Source: MGBC163016 sp964631345 (lineage in GTDB: Bacteria > Actinomycetota > Coriobacteriia > Coriobacteriales > Eggerthellaceae). From it: a stretch of DNA of 64,000 nt. The notes under the pieces were generated by a model that was not told the origin of the DNA, did not search any database, and worked only from the letters and a program-made list of their open reading frames with translations. A program made the translations under genes and the position numbers. Shown here piece after piece: positions 24,543 to 33,836 of this stretch (the stretch's first letter is position 1; every line of letters begins with the position of its first letter). The stretch lies in NCBI GenBank assembly GCA_964631345.1, contig CAZVWE010000001.1, positions 62,001 to 126,000 of the forward strand, in the 5' to 3' direction.

Positions 24543-24591
24543 GTGTTTACATGTGCGTGACCATATGTGTTTCAATGTGTGTTTACATGTG
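24543..24591. repeat. Direct repeat pair in the VTC / two-component promoter region
   Basis: GTGTTTACATGTG occurs at 24543-24555 and 24579-24591, 36 bp apart, within a GT-rich stretch between divergent operons. The arrangement would suit a response-regulator binding site, for example the OmpR-type protein encoded next to it. Inference from position. Confidence 0.5.
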
Positions 24592-24667
24592 TGTTGGTTG
24601 GCCATTTAAAGGGTAATTTCAGGTTTCTGTTGCACAATCCCACTAAAACCAGTGGAAGGCATAGCAA

Positions 24668-25360
24668 ATGACAAACATTCTTGTTGTTGAAGATGATGCA
24701 GATTTAGCCAATGCGATTAGGCATATCCTTCTTAGAGAAGGATATGAAGTAGATGTGGTCTATGACGGCGAAGATGGTCTTTACTACGCACAAAGCGGAA
24801 TATATGACGCAATCATTTTTGATGTAATGCTTCCCAAAATGAATGGTTTTGACGCAGTGGAGACACTTCGCGAGACTGATCATCACACGCCTGTATTAAT
24901 GCTGACTGCAAAAGGTGCGATTCCGGATCGAATAGAAGGGCTTGATGCTGGAGCTGATTCATATATGATTAAGCCATTTGCTCCCAAAGAATTACTCGCT
25001 CGCCTGCGCGCATTGCTTAGACGCAAAACAACTCCAGAATTTAAAGAGATTTCTGCAGGGGATCTAACTTTGGATCCATCAATTCATGGACTCAAATGCA
25101 AGGATGAGACAGTCCAGCTATCAAACAAAGAATATCTTTTAGCTGAACTTTTTCTCAACAATGCAGGCAATGTTCTTACACGAAAACAAATGGCGGACAC
25201 AGCTTGGGACAATGCAGAAAATGTCGAAGACAACTCTTTTGAGGCCTATGTTTCTATGTTGCGCAAAAAATTCAAATTCCTTAATTCATGTATGAGAATA
25301 GAAAATATCCGCAATATAGGATACAAACTTACCAACACACAGGATGGCTTAGATGCTTAA
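24668..25360 (+). CDS. OmpR-family response regulator
   Basis: The receiver domain (VVEDDADLA, phospho-Asp in FDVMLPKMNG, MLTAKG, Lys in MIKPF) is followed by a winged-helix DNA-binding domain (LSNKEYLLAELFLNNAGNVLTRKQ, IENIRNIGYKL). The 230-residue length is standard. Its stop overlaps the histidine kinase start by 8 nt. Because it is divergent from the VTC operon, that operon is its most likely target. Confidence 0.93.
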   Translation: MTNILVVEDDADLANAIRHILLREGYEVDVVYDGEDGLYYAQSGIYDAIIFDVMLPKMNGFDAVETLRETDHHTPVLMLTAKGAIPDRIEGLDAGADSYMIKPFAPKELLARLRALLRRKTTPEFKEISAGDLTLDPSIHGLKCKDETVQLSNKEYLLAELFLNNAGNVLTRKQMADTAWDNAENVEDNSFEAYVSMLRKKFKFLNSCMRIENIRNIGYKLTNTQDGLDA

Positions 25361-26801
25361 AAATTTAAGGCGTAAATTCATAGCATTGATTATGGTTATG
25401 CTCACCATCGTCTTAACGTGCGTCTTTGCTATTGCTTGCTATATGGATTGGCAAAACGAGGTTTCAAATCTTGAACATGAATTTAATACATCTATTGACG
25501 CCGCTATTGAACGGCCGCACATAGATGAAAGCCCAACAAATGATTACACAGCAAAACAAGGTGAAGGCAAAGGTCCAAAGATGCCTTTCGACCGCAAGCA
25601 TGATCGACCACCAATAAACACCCCTATTGCGGTATTTGTCTTCATTGATGGTCAATTGGTACAAGTCGAAGAATCGACGGGATGGATTCGAGAAGATGTA
25701 CTTTCAGATCTTTCTTCTGTTGTCTTTGAGCTTGATTCTGGCATGGGAACACTTCCATCAGAGGGTCTTGCTTATATGCTTAGGTCTGAGGAAGATGGCA
25801 CATATATTGCATTTGCAGACATATCATTACTTGATGGATGGCAGTCTCTTGCTATCACTTTATTTATAGTTGAAATCATTGTTTTAGCCATTTTCTTTGT
25901 CATTGCGATTCTTTTTGCAAGATGGGCTTTACGGCCGGTCGAAAAAGCATGGGAACAACAGCGGCAATTCATAGCCGACGCTTCCCATGAGTTAAAAACT
26001 CCATTAAGTGTTATATCGGCAAACACATCAATACTTACAGACGAGCCATCGATGACCGCAGAAGATCGTCAAGAATGGCTAAAGAGCACAACGCGAGCTA
26101 CAGAAGACATGCGAAATCTTGTAGAGGAAATGCTTGATCTCGCATCCATCGATAACACCAATAAAAAGAAGCAGAAAACTGCAGTAACGGATAAAACAAT
26201 AAATGGTGACGATGATTCCTCTGTAGATAGTGCATATTCTTCTGAAGATGCAAACATCTCCTCAACTGAAAATACGACTAACTTATCAAGGATCCTTGAA
26301 GCATCGATACTTCAATTTGAGTCAATTGCTTTTGAGCGTGGATTTTCTATTAATACGCAAATCGAGCCAGACATTAATATCAATTGCTCTAAAAATGACA
26401 CATACCGACTTGTAGAAATCCTATTGGATAATGCCTGCAAATATATAAATGATGAAGGTAGCGTATCTGTAAATGCAACCCATGATGCAAAAAACGCTAT
26501 CGTCGTTATCAAAAATACTGGGCTAGTTATTCCAGATGACGCATTGCCTCATATTTTTGATAGGTTTTATCGAGTAGATTCTGCAAGAACGCGAGGTTCT
26601 GGACACGGACTTGGACTTTCTATAGCCAAAGGTATTGCGGATAAAAATAATATAAAGATTCTAGTCACAAGCACGCCTATAACGAATGATTCCCAAGACA
26701 TATCGCATAACGTAAACATTAAAGAACCGACCGTAAACGAATTAATATCCGATTTTGGAATCACCGAGTTCACGCTGAAGCTTCCACTAAACGAAGAATA
26801 G
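25353..26801 (+). CDS. Sensor histidine kinase partner
   Basis: A classic two-helix sensor kinase: membrane segment at about 8-30, an extracytoplasmic domain of about 130 residues, a second helix at about 168-192 (ITLFIVEIIVLAIFFVIAIL), HisKA with phospho-His in DASHELKTPLSV, and HATPase_c with EILLDNACKY, FDRFYRVD and GHGLGLSIA. A Lys/Asp/Ser-rich insert of about 45 residues separates HisKA from the ATPase domain, and another lies near the C-terminus. It is paired with the overlapping OmpR regulator. Confidence 0.92.
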   Translation: MLKNLRRKFIALIMVMLTIVLTCVFAIACYMDWQNEVSNLEHEFNTSIDAAIERPHIDESPTNDYTAKQGEGKGPKMPFDRKHDRPPINTPIAVFVFIDGQLVQVEESTGWIREDVLSDLSSVVFELDSGMGTLPSEGLAYMLRSEEDGTYIAFADISLLDGWQSLAITLFIVEIIVLAIFFVIAILFARWALRPVEKAWEQQRQFIADASHELKTPLSVISANTSILTDEPSMTAEDRQEWLKSTTRATEDMRNLVEEMLDLASIDNTNKKKQKTAVTDKTINGDDDSSVDSAYSSEDANISSTENTTNLSRILEASILQFESIAFERGFSINTQIEPDININCSKNDTYRLVEILLDNACKYINDEGSVSVNATHDAKNAIVVIKNTGLVIPDDALPHIFDRFYRVDSARTRGSGHGLGLSIAKGIADKNNIKILVTSTPITNDSQDISHNVNIKEPTVNELISDFGITEFTLKLPLNEE

Positions 26802-26871
26802 AATCGAACTTACAAAGCCACAAACCTACAAACCCACAAGTCACGCATAGACTATCGGAAGCTGGTTTTAT

Positions 26872-26900
26872 GCCTGAAGTTATAGGAGCAGGCTTTAGTT
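26872..26900 (+). terminator. Weak terminator-like hairpin after the kinase gene
   Basis: GCCTG (26872-26876) pairs with CAGGC (26889-26893), followed by TTTAGTTT. The stem is only 5 bp, so efficiency is doubtful. Confidence 0.4.
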
Positions 26901-26973
26901 TGATGAATCACATCATTTTTTAGAATTACCGTTTGTAAATTAAATAGACTTAGGTCATTAGTAGATTATATCC

Positions 26974-27021
26974 TATACTAGTCATCACATGTGTTATGCG
27001 GGTCCAGATACGAGGTAACAC
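26974..27021 (+). promoter_or_regulatory. Candidate -10 box and leader hairpin for the five-gene ABC locus
   Basis: TATACT (26974-26979) may be a -10 element. Just downstream GTGTTA (26991-26996) can pair with TAACAC (27016-27021), placing the GAGG ribosome-binding site (27012-27015) in the loop beside the stem, about 9 nt before the ATG at 27025. Translation control is possible but inferred. Confidence 0.35.
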
Positions 27022-27024
27022 TTA

Positions 27025-28131
27025 ATGGCCGAATCAGATAAACAAAATAATTATCAGCAGCTAGACGAAAACAAAAGTGTTCAAACTGACATCAATAAAG
27101 ACATCAGCGCAATAGCCTGCCGCCCTCGACTCAAACATGAACAGCCTCCAACAAGAAAAAAGGTACAGCGTAGAATAATTACCGCGCGTGAGTTATTAAA
27201 ACTAATTGTTCCCATAGCTATCATTATGATTTGCTATGGAGTTACTCTGGGTACTCCGAACATATACCCAGTTGATTATCACATGGAATACTACCCAGTA
27301 TTTTTGATAGTTATGGGCAGTATTTACACCTTTTTTGTATTGCTTTCTGTGTTTTTACCACCTCTTCGTAATAAATTACTTAGCTGGGCATATCTAATTG
27401 CAGCATTGTTTGTTTGCATAGAGGCGCTAGATATACTGACCGTAAAATCAGGGGTTCTATTGCTTCCTTTCGCACCATCGCCCGATCGCATACTTCAAGC
27501 AATTCCAAATAATTTTGAAACATATCTAAACAATCTTGCAGCCTCTATGGCACTTCTCGCAGAAGGAGTATTTTGGGGACTTATCACCGGGTTTTTGACC
27601 GGCATTCTTATGGGATGGTCGCAAATTGCCAATTACTGGTTTGCACCACTTCTCAAAATAATTGGACCTGTCCCATCTGCTGCATGGCTGCCAATTTCTG
27701 TAGTACTCATGCCAACCGCACATATGGCGGGTGTTCTTCTTATAGCAGTTGCTATTTGGTTCCCACTGGCACTAATGCTCTCTTCTGCCATACGCTCAAC
27801 TGATAAGCGCAAAATTGAAGCAGCACGCACAATGGGAGCAAGCGAAGGTTACATCCTTTTTCATGTTGCGCTTCCTGCTGCTGTGCCAGATATTTTTACT
27901 GCCTTATTCATGGGGCTTTCATCATCGTTTGGCGCATTGATCATATCTGAACAACTTGGCGTAAAAGCCGGCCTTGGATGGTATATAAACTGGGCAAGCT
28001 CGTGGGGAGAATACTACAAGGTGTTTGCTACAGTCGGACTTTTCATCATCATCTTCTACGTGCTCATAAACATCCTGTTTAAGATTCGAGATCACGTAAT
28101 GAAATGGCAAGAATCGGTGGTGAGATGGTAA
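27025..28131 (+). CDS. ABC importer permease, NitT/TauT type
   Basis: A hydrophilic N-tail of about 55 residues with many Gln/Asn/Lys is followed by an extra set of membrane helices, and then the standard inner-membrane permease domain. The coupling motif is EAARTMGASEGYILFHVALPAAVP. The sequence LLKIIGPVPSAAWLPISV is typical of the nitrate/taurine/sulfonate group. The extra N-terminal helices make it longer (368 residues) than usual (about 250-280). Its TAA directly abuts the ATPase start codon. Confidence 0.87.
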   Translation: MAESDKQNNYQQLDENKSVQTDINKDISAIACRPRLKHEQPPTRKKVQRRIITARELLKLIVPIAIIMICYGVTLGTPNIYPVDYHMEYYPVFLIVMGSIYTFFVLLSVFLPPLRNKLLSWAYLIAALFVCIEALDILTVKSGVLLLPFAPSPDRILQAIPNNFETYLNNLAASMALLAEGVFWGLITGFLTGILMGWSQIANYWFAPLLKIIGPVPSAAWLPISVVLMPTAHMAGVLLIAVAIWFPLALMLSSAIRSTDKRKIEAARTMGASEGYILFHVALPAAVPDIFTALFMGLSSSFGALIISEQLGVKAGLGWYINWASSWGEYYKVFATVGLFIIIFYVLINILFKIRDHVMKWQESVVRW

Positions 28132-28947
28132 ATGAGCTTCATTAAACATAAGAATAAAGCTATTGACCCTAAGCCCGACCTTCCGCTTTTTGAGTCGACC
28201 GGCACACACAAACTTGTAGCAAGAAATATCACTCAGACATTTCTTGATGGAGACAATGAAGTTTGGGCACTAGATGATTTTTCACTAGAAGTACAAGGTC
28301 AGGAAATTGTTGGAATCATTGGTCCTTCAGGATGCGGTAAATCATCATTTCTTCGCCTTGTTGTTGGACTTGACAAACCTCTTTCCGGAACACTTGAATT
28401 TGACGGTAAGCCAATTGAGGGGCCTGATTGGCATCGCGCTATGGTGTTTCAAAATGCAAATCTCTTCGAATGGTTAACCGTTGAAGACAATATAGCCTTT
28501 GGTCTTCGTGCTACAAACACATACGACGAGATGTGCTACAAAATCCCGCGACTAATAGAGATGATGGAGCTTACCGATTTTGAATATGCATACCCTGCAC
28601 AAATCTCTGGAGGCATGGCAAGCAGATGTGCGATAGCTAGATGCTTTGTCATGAATCCAAGTCTCATCTGTTTTGATGAACCACTATCCGCACTTGATGC
28701 TTTCACTCGCGCAACTCTGCAAGACGAGTTTTTAGCAATGCAACAAAAAGCTCATACTTCCATACTTTTAGTTACTCATGACATAGAAGAGGCAGTGTAT
28801 CTATGTGATCGAGTGATAGTCATGACTCCAAGACCAGGAACGCTCAAAGCTGAAGTTCCAATTGACCTTCCTCATCCACGAGATAGAACATCTCCTGAAT
28901 TTGTTGCTGTGCGTAAGCAGCTGCTTGCGCTCATCAACAGTGAATGA
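28132..28947 (+). CDS. ABC importer ATPase, NitT/TauT type
   Basis: Walker A GPSGCGKSS, Q-loop VFQNANLFEW, signature ISGGMASRCAIAR (the SGGM variant common in this group), Walker B ICFDEPLSALD and H-loop VTHD are all present. It powers the adjacent permease. It starts on the base after the permease stop codon, which implies coupling. The next gene, the binding lipoprotein, follows after 99 bp. Confidence 0.9.
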   Translation: MSFIKHKNKAIDPKPDLPLFESTGTHKLVARNITQTFLDGDNEVWALDDFSLEVQGQEIVGIIGPSGCGKSSFLRLVVGLDKPLSGTLEFDGKPIEGPDWHRAMVFQNANLFEWLTVEDNIAFGLRATNTYDEMCYKIPRLIEMMELTDFEYAYPAQISGGMASRCAIARCFVMNPSLICFDEPLSALDAFTRATLQDEFLAMQQKAHTSILLVTHDIEEAVYLCDRVIVMTPRPGTLKAEVPIDLPHPRDRTSPEFVAVRKQLLALINSE

Positions 28948-29046
28948 TAATTGGACGATAAGTCAGGTAGTTAACCCAAATTCATATCGCATTCACTGCA
29001 TAAACCCAACCTGTAGGTATCAGACATTTTAGGAGAAAGGAAACGA

Positions 29047-30117
29047 ATGAAGAAAAGTATCGGAAAGCTAATTGCAAAAGGTGCAGCACTGGCTTTTGCC
29101 ACAGTTGCCCTTTGCGGCCTTGTTGCCGGGTGCTCAAGCTCGGGCGGATCATCAAATACCGCCTCTAATACTACAGCTCAAGCATCTGCAGATGGCAGCA
29201 ACAAAGTCATCCTTGGTTATTGGGGTGGAACTTGCGAAGCTCCAATTTATATCGGCTACGAAAAGGGATTCTTCCAAGAAGAAGGCCTTGACCCAGAGAT
29301 GCTACTCATCACCCAAGATGTTGCACCACTTATGGCAAGTGGCGAACTTGATTGCTTTGAGCTTACTCCTGATAAGTTCAAACCAATGGAACAAGGCCTA
29401 GAATGCAAAATTATAGACTCTTTGCACATCGGTTGCATCCAAGGAGCCGCAACGCCTGAGTCTGGCATCAAATCAGTCGAAGATCTTGAGGGTAAAAAAG
29501 TTGCAGCTGACATCGGATCTATTCCGCAGATCCAAATTGCATCACAGATGGTTTTAGCTGGCAAAGACCCAAACAAAGTTGAATGGCTCTCTTATCCAAC
29601 AGCCCAACGCATTGACGCAATGCTGAATGGTGAAGTTGACGCATTTGCACAGTATGATCCTTGGGCAGATATTGCAGTTGCAAAATATGGTGCTGTGAAA
29701 TTCTTCTCTGACACTTTTGACGAGGGATTAAAAGACAATCTTTGCTGCTTCGTGGGTTGCTCGACAAGAGCACTTGAGAATAATCCTGAATTGGGTGAAA
29801 AACTCTCTCGTGCATTTAAAAAGGCAACCGAATACATCGCCGCAAACCCTGAGGAGTGCGCACAAATCATCGTTGATAAAGGATATGTTCCTGTAAACAC
29901 CGATGCTGGATTCACTCAAGACATCATGGAAGATGAAATCAAGGCATACACTTGGATTGCGGGCGATAAAGATCTGCTAGATTCAAGCTTCTATGAGATC
30001 TGGATGCAAATATACCGCGCAGGAGCAATGGAAGACGCTCCTCAATCACAAGAGGAACTTGACACCTATATCACAGAGACTCTCTACAACAAGATGGTTG
30101 ACTATTACGCCGAGTAA
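29047..30117 (+). CDS. ABC importer substrate-binding lipoprotein (NMT1/SsuA-like)
   Basis: A signal peptide ends in the lipobox LVAGC, then a Ser/Gly/Asn linker, then a NMT1/OpuA-type binding fold (VILGYWGGTCEAPIYIGYEKGFF, DLEGKKVAADIGS, LNGEVDAFAQYDPWA, FVGCSTRALE). This fold binds sulfonates, nitrate, pyrimidine precursors or similar small compounds. Unusually it has several cysteines in the mature part, including CC at about residue 235. The ligand cannot be told. AGGAGAAAGG precedes the ATG, and a stem-loop follows the gene. Confidence 0.9.
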   Translation: MKKSIGKLIAKGAALAFATVALCGLVAGCSSSGGSSNTASNTTAQASADGSNKVILGYWGGTCEAPIYIGYEKGFFQEEGLDPEMLLITQDVAPLMASGELDCFELTPDKFKPMEQGLECKIIDSLHIGCIQGAATPESGIKSVEDLEGKKVAADIGSIPQIQIASQMVLAGKDPNKVEWLSYPTAQRIDAMLNGEVDAFAQYDPWADIAVAKYGAVKFFSDTFDEGLKDNLCCFVGCSTRALENNPELGEKLSRAFKKATEYIAANPEECAQIIVDKGYVPVNTDAGFTQDIMEDEIKAYTWIAGDKDLLDSSFYEIWMQIYRAGAMEDAPQSQEELDTYITETLYNKMVDYYAE

Positions 30118-30126
30118 ACATCAAGA

Positions 30127-30159
30127 ATCAGCATCTATAAACAAGTTATAGACGCTGAT
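30127..30159 (+). other. Stem-loop after the binding-protein gene
   Basis: ATCAGCATCTATAA (30127-30140) pairs with TTATAGACGCTGAT (30146-30159), a 14-bp stem with one mismatch and no T run. Such 3' stem-loops after binding-protein genes commonly protect the upstream mRNA so that this subunit is made in excess; the role here is inferred. Confidence 0.6.
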
Positions 30160-30212
30160 GCTGTAGAGCAGACGTTGTAAGCAATAAGAAAACAAGGAAA
30201 AGATCTACCCTT

Positions 30213-31418
30213 ATGAAAGAAATGATTCTACATAGCTTGGGGATGAGGAAGGTGCAGACATTCTCTGTCATCCTTGCTGTTGCATTATCCGTAATGACTC
30301 TTTTAGCGCTCACTATGATTTATGGGGGTGTACTTCAAGGAGTTGATGCAAACGAGAAACGCAGCGGAGCTCAAGCTTTGGTGGTACCTGTGGAAGCAAA
30401 GAGCACGCTCGATGATTCTGCTCTTTTGTTCACAGGAGCTCCAGCGCCCATATACTTTCAGAAAGACATCGCAGAAAAAATTGCCAACCTAGACGGAATC
30501 GAGCGTTCAACTATTCAGTTCTACACTCAAACACTTGATGAAAGCTGCTGTTCGACAATTGGCGCGACACGTCTTATAGGGGTAGATCTTTCAACTGATT
30601 GGACCATTCAACCGCTTGCAAGCAAAGAGCTTCCCGACAAACTTGGTGAAGGCAATGTAGTCATTGGCGCAAACGTTGGAAGTGGCCCTGGAACACCAGT
30701 TACGCTTTTGGGAACAACATTTAATATCTATGACCAACTTGCTCCTAGTGGCACTGATCTTGATAATTCAATTTTGCTTGATATTGATGAGGCCAGAAAG
30801 ATATCAGAAAACTCAAAAGGACTGTCTTATCTATGGCAAAAGTACGGAAACGCTGAGGATTTAGTATCTACGGTACTTTTTGATTACAAAGAAGGTGTTG
30901 ACCGCTTTAGAGTTACAAACAGCATCACCGCAATCAACGGGTTATCTGTAATAGAGCGATCAGATGTAGTTGCTGAATCTCAAAGGAGCCTTGAAGCAGT
31001 TTTCGCCATTCTTTTCGGTGTTGGCATAATCATGCTGATTGTGACTATCGTGCAACTTGTAGCCCGGTTTTACACATGTGTCTGGGACAGAAAAAGCGAA
31101 CTTGCTCTTTATAGAGCGATTGGTGCAAGTTCACGTGATCTAAAAGCCTTAATAGGCTGTGAGTCAGCAATTACAACAGGTATTGGCTACGTTTTTGGGA
31201 TCATTCTTGGTATAGCGCTATATTTTGGACTTTTAGAACTACTACAGGATTCCTCATCGTTTCCATTTATTGGGCTTGCACCTTGGATGGTCGTATTAGC
31301 TGCAATAGCTTTATTATGCGTGTTTGCAATTTTGACAGCCATCGCAATAGTTGTCCCCCTTCGTCAAAGTGGTCGCCTAGATCCATCGCTTGCTATGCAA
31401 CAAGGCGACATCGACTAA
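30213..31418 (+). CDS. FtsX/MacB-like ABC permease
   Basis: A 401-residue protein with one N-terminal membrane helix (about 15-37), an extracytoplasmic MacB_PCD-like domain of about 210 residues, and three C-terminal helices with the FtsX pattern (FAILFGVGIIMLIVTIVQL, ELALYRAIGASSRDLKALIG). Such proteins act mechanically (lipoprotein release, peptide export) rather than as importer channels. It follows the binding protein and precedes its own ATPase, so importer and MacB-like modules share a locus. Confidence 0.88.
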   Translation: MKEMILHSLGMRKVQTFSVILAVALSVMTLLALTMIYGGVLQGVDANEKRSGAQALVVPVEAKSTLDDSALLFTGAPAPIYFQKDIAEKIANLDGIERSTIQFYTQTLDESCCSTIGATRLIGVDLSTDWTIQPLASKELPDKLGEGNVVIGANVGSGPGTPVTLLGTTFNIYDQLAPSGTDLDNSILLDIDEARKISENSKGLSYLWQKYGNAEDLVSTVLFDYKEGVDRFRVTNSITAINGLSVIERSDVVAESQRSLEAVFAILFGVGIIMLIVTIVQLVARFYTCVWDRKSELALYRAIGASSRDLKALIGCESAITTGIGYVFGIILGIALYFGLLELLQDSSSFPFIGLAPWMVVLAAIALLCVFAILTAIAIVVPLRQSGRLDPSLAMQQGDID

Positions 31419-31450
31419 GGTGACATCACTGGAAAAGGGAGAGAACTCTG

Positions 31451-32140
31451 ATGCAAAGCAAAATCCAAAATACAAAGCAATTTGAACCAATAAGTCTCGA
31501 AGCAAAAAATCTCGGAAAATCATACGATGACACAACAATAATCCATCACACCAACTTTAAAGTTGAAGGCGGTCAGTCGATTGCGCTGGTGTCTCCTTCT
31601 GGCTCTGGCAAATCAACAATGCTTTCAATGTTGGGACTGCTTCTTACCCCATCTGAAGGAGAAGTTTTAGTAAACGGCAAAGCTATTTCTTGTCTAAATG
31701 ATATTGAGCGTTCCCAAATTCGACTAGATACCTTTGGATTCATATTCCAGCATACCCAACTCGTAGGCTCTCTTAGAGCAATTGAAAATGTATGTGTACC
31801 AACAAATTTCGCGCACATAGCTTCTGGAGATGCGCAAGAGCGTGCTCGCGAATTGCTATCAGAGCTTGGGCTTGAAGACAGGCTTTTCCACTACCCTTAT
31901 CAACTTTCAATCGGTCAAAAAAGACGCGTTGCATGCGCACGAGCGCTTATGATGAATCCCCCCATTCTTATAGCCGATGAGCCAACAAACGATCTAGATG
32001 CTGAAAGCACACAAAGTGTCGTTGATATTTTATTTCAACATGTCGATCGCGGGGGAATTCTGCTTTTTGCAACTCATGACCTAGATATAGCAAGCAAAGC
32101 TGATCGAATTCTTCATCTAAACGACAAGGTATTCTTCTAA
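31451..32140 (+). CDS. LolD/MacB-type ABC ATPase
   Basis: A 229-residue ATPase with Walker A SPSGSGKST, Q-loop FIFQHTQL, signature LSIGQKRRVACARAL (Ile for the first Gly), Walker B LIADEPTNDLD and H-loop ATHD. Its length and motifs fit the LolD/FtsE/MacB group that partners FtsX-like permeases, here the gene 32 bp upstream. It is the last gene of the five-gene ABC locus. AAAGGGAGA precedes the ATG. Confidence 0.9.
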   Translation: MQSKIQNTKQFEPISLEAKNLGKSYDDTTIIHHTNFKVEGGQSIALVSPSGSGKSTMLSMLGLLLTPSEGEVLVNGKAISCLNDIERSQIRLDTFGFIFQHTQLVGSLRAIENVCVPTNFAHIASGDAQERARELLSELGLEDRLFHYPYQLSIGQKRRVACARALMMNPPILIADEPTNDLDAESTQSVVDILFQHVDRGGILLFATHDLDIASKADRILHLNDKVFF

Positions 32141-32212
32141 AACTGCTAGTATAAACATCCAAATGTGCACCTAAATTCTTGTTGATTAATTAGATCTATT
32201 AAGGAGCATTTA

Positions 32213-33751
32213 ATGGGATGTTCATGTGCTGAACTATTCTTAGGATTAGATACAACAATCATCGGCGATGAAAATGTTGAGGTCTCAGGCCTTGCTTACA
32301 ACAGTCGTGATGTTAAACCTGGAGATGTGTTTTTCTGTATAGTTGGAAAAACTGTAGACGGACACACCTTTGCACAAGATGCGATAGACAAAGGTGCGTC
32401 CATTATCGTCGTCGAACGTCCTCTTTACTTGGCAGATGCAAGCAATGTCACAACTGTTGTGACATCTGATTCAAGAATCGCTATGGCTCATGCAGCCGAT
32501 GTGTTTTATGGACACCCTAGTTCAAAGATGAAACTTGTTGGGATTACAGGCACAAATGGAAAAACAACAGTAGCTTATTTGGTTGAATCCATATCTGAAA
32601 AGTTAGGACATAAAGCAGGTTCCATAGGGACAGTTGGAATGAGCATTTCTGGCAACATGAGTAAAACAGAACATACGACGCCTGAATCCATTGAGCTCCA
32701 GGAAATGCTTTCTGTTATGGCAAAATCAAACTGTGAAGTTGTAGCCATGGAAGTGTCTTCCCATGCACTTGATTTACTTCGAGTCGCTAAATGCAATTTC
32801 AGTGTCACGGCATTCACAAATCTAACCCATGAACACCTTGACTATCATAGAACCATGCAAGGATACTTTGAGGCCAAAGCAAAACTGTTCTCAGAAGACT
32901 ACCCTGCAAAACGCGTAATCAATATTGAATCAGACTGGGGACGTAAACTTGCAGAACAATGCCATGCTGCAGGCGATGATGTTATTACTTATGGGTTTAG
33001 TGAAAAAGCAGATATATATGCAACTGATGTAAATTGCATGCCTGAAAAAACTACTGCAACTCTTATCGTACAAGGGCAAAAATACTCACTAAACCTTCCT
33101 CTGGTTGGTCGTTATAACGTAGAAAATGCAATGTGTGCAATTGGGATTTGCCTACAGCTTGGGTTTTTAATTGATGGCATTTTGGAAGCTATCGCAGAAC
33201 CAGTTTCTGTTCCTGGTCGCCTTGAACATGTCTATATTGGTGGAGGGTCAGATATATATGCAATCGTCGACTATGCTCATACACCTGATGCGCTTGCAAA
33301 AGCATTGACCGCTGTTAAAGAGACCACAGACGGACATGTAATATTGGTCTTTGGATGCGAAGGCGACAGGGACAAAGCAAAACGGCCTGTAATGGGTGAA
33401 ATTTCCCTTAACGCTGATTTGGTAGTTCTCACTACAGACAACATCCACACAGAAGACCGTATGTCTATTATTGACGAAGTGTTAGGTGGCATGACAAGCG
33501 GACATCGCATGTCAGAAAATGATTCTGCAGAAGATATATGGAGGCAAGCAGAGATCGGACCTACGCCTTATGTGATGATCCCCATGAGGGTGGATGCCTT
33601 CGAATTCGCAACCTCTATTGCTCGTGCAGGAGACACTGTCCTTTTCACGGGACGAGGACACGAAGACAATGAATCCATTGGAAACGAGACATTCCATTTA
33701 GATGATAGAGAAGAGGCTGCAAAAGCGCTTTTAAAGCGACGCACCCACTAA
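32213..33751 (+). CDS. murE: UDP-N-acetylmuramyl-tripeptide synthetase with unusual specificity motif
   Basis: A 512-residue Mur ligase that adds the third amino acid to the peptidoglycan stem peptide in the cytoplasm. It has the ATP loop GITGTNGKTT (about 110-119), TTPESIELQ, FTNLTHEHLDYH, and FGCEGDRDKAKRP. Where diaminopimelate-specific MurE carries DNPR, this enzyme has DNIHTED (residues 409-415), so the Arg that contacts diaminopimelate is a His or shifted. Lys, ornithine or another diamino acid may be the substrate. It is transcribed separately from the ABC locus, with AAGGAG before the ATG. Confidence 0.88.
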   Translation: MGCSCAELFLGLDTTIIGDENVEVSGLAYNSRDVKPGDVFFCIVGKTVDGHTFAQDAIDKGASIIVVERPLYLADASNVTTVVTSDSRIAMAHAADVFYGHPSSKMKLVGITGTNGKTTVAYLVESISEKLGHKAGSIGTVGMSISGNMSKTEHTTPESIELQEMLSVMAKSNCEVVAMEVSSHALDLLRVAKCNFSVTAFTNLTHEHLDYHRTMQGYFEAKAKLFSEDYPAKRVINIESDWGRKLAEQCHAAGDDVITYGFSEKADIYATDVNCMPEKTTATLIVQGQKYSLNLPLVGRYNVENAMCAIGICLQLGFLIDGILEAIAEPVSVPGRLEHVYIGGGSDIYAIVDYAHTPDALAKALTAVKETTDGHVILVFGCEGDRDKAKRPVMGEISLNADLVVLTTDNIHTEDRMSIIDEVLGGMTSGHRMSENDSAEDIWRQAEIGPTPYVMIPMRVDAFEFATSIARAGDTVLFTGRGHEDNESIGNETFHLDDREEAAKALLKRRTH

Positions 33752-33782
33752 GCACAAAGTCTGCGCAGTGCCCACTAAGCAA

Positions 33783-33806
33783 AGTGCCCGCTACTTAGCG
33801 GGCACT
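33783..33806. terminator. Hairpin between convergent murE and pspA
   Basis: AGTGCCCGCT (33783-33792) pairs with AGCGGGCACT (33797-33806) around ACTT, a GC-rich 10-bp stem. The T content after it is low on both sides, so it may end transcription weakly from either direction. The sequence before it (GTGCCCACTAAGC) partly repeats the stem. Confidence 0.6.
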
Positions 33807-33836
33807 GAGTTATATCGCAATTCTTTACTAGTAACT

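Noticed and set aside
24448..24667. GT-rich stretch as a Z-DNA or mobile element end
   Set aside because: It is short and imperfect; the 13-bp direct repeats are better explained as a regulator site.
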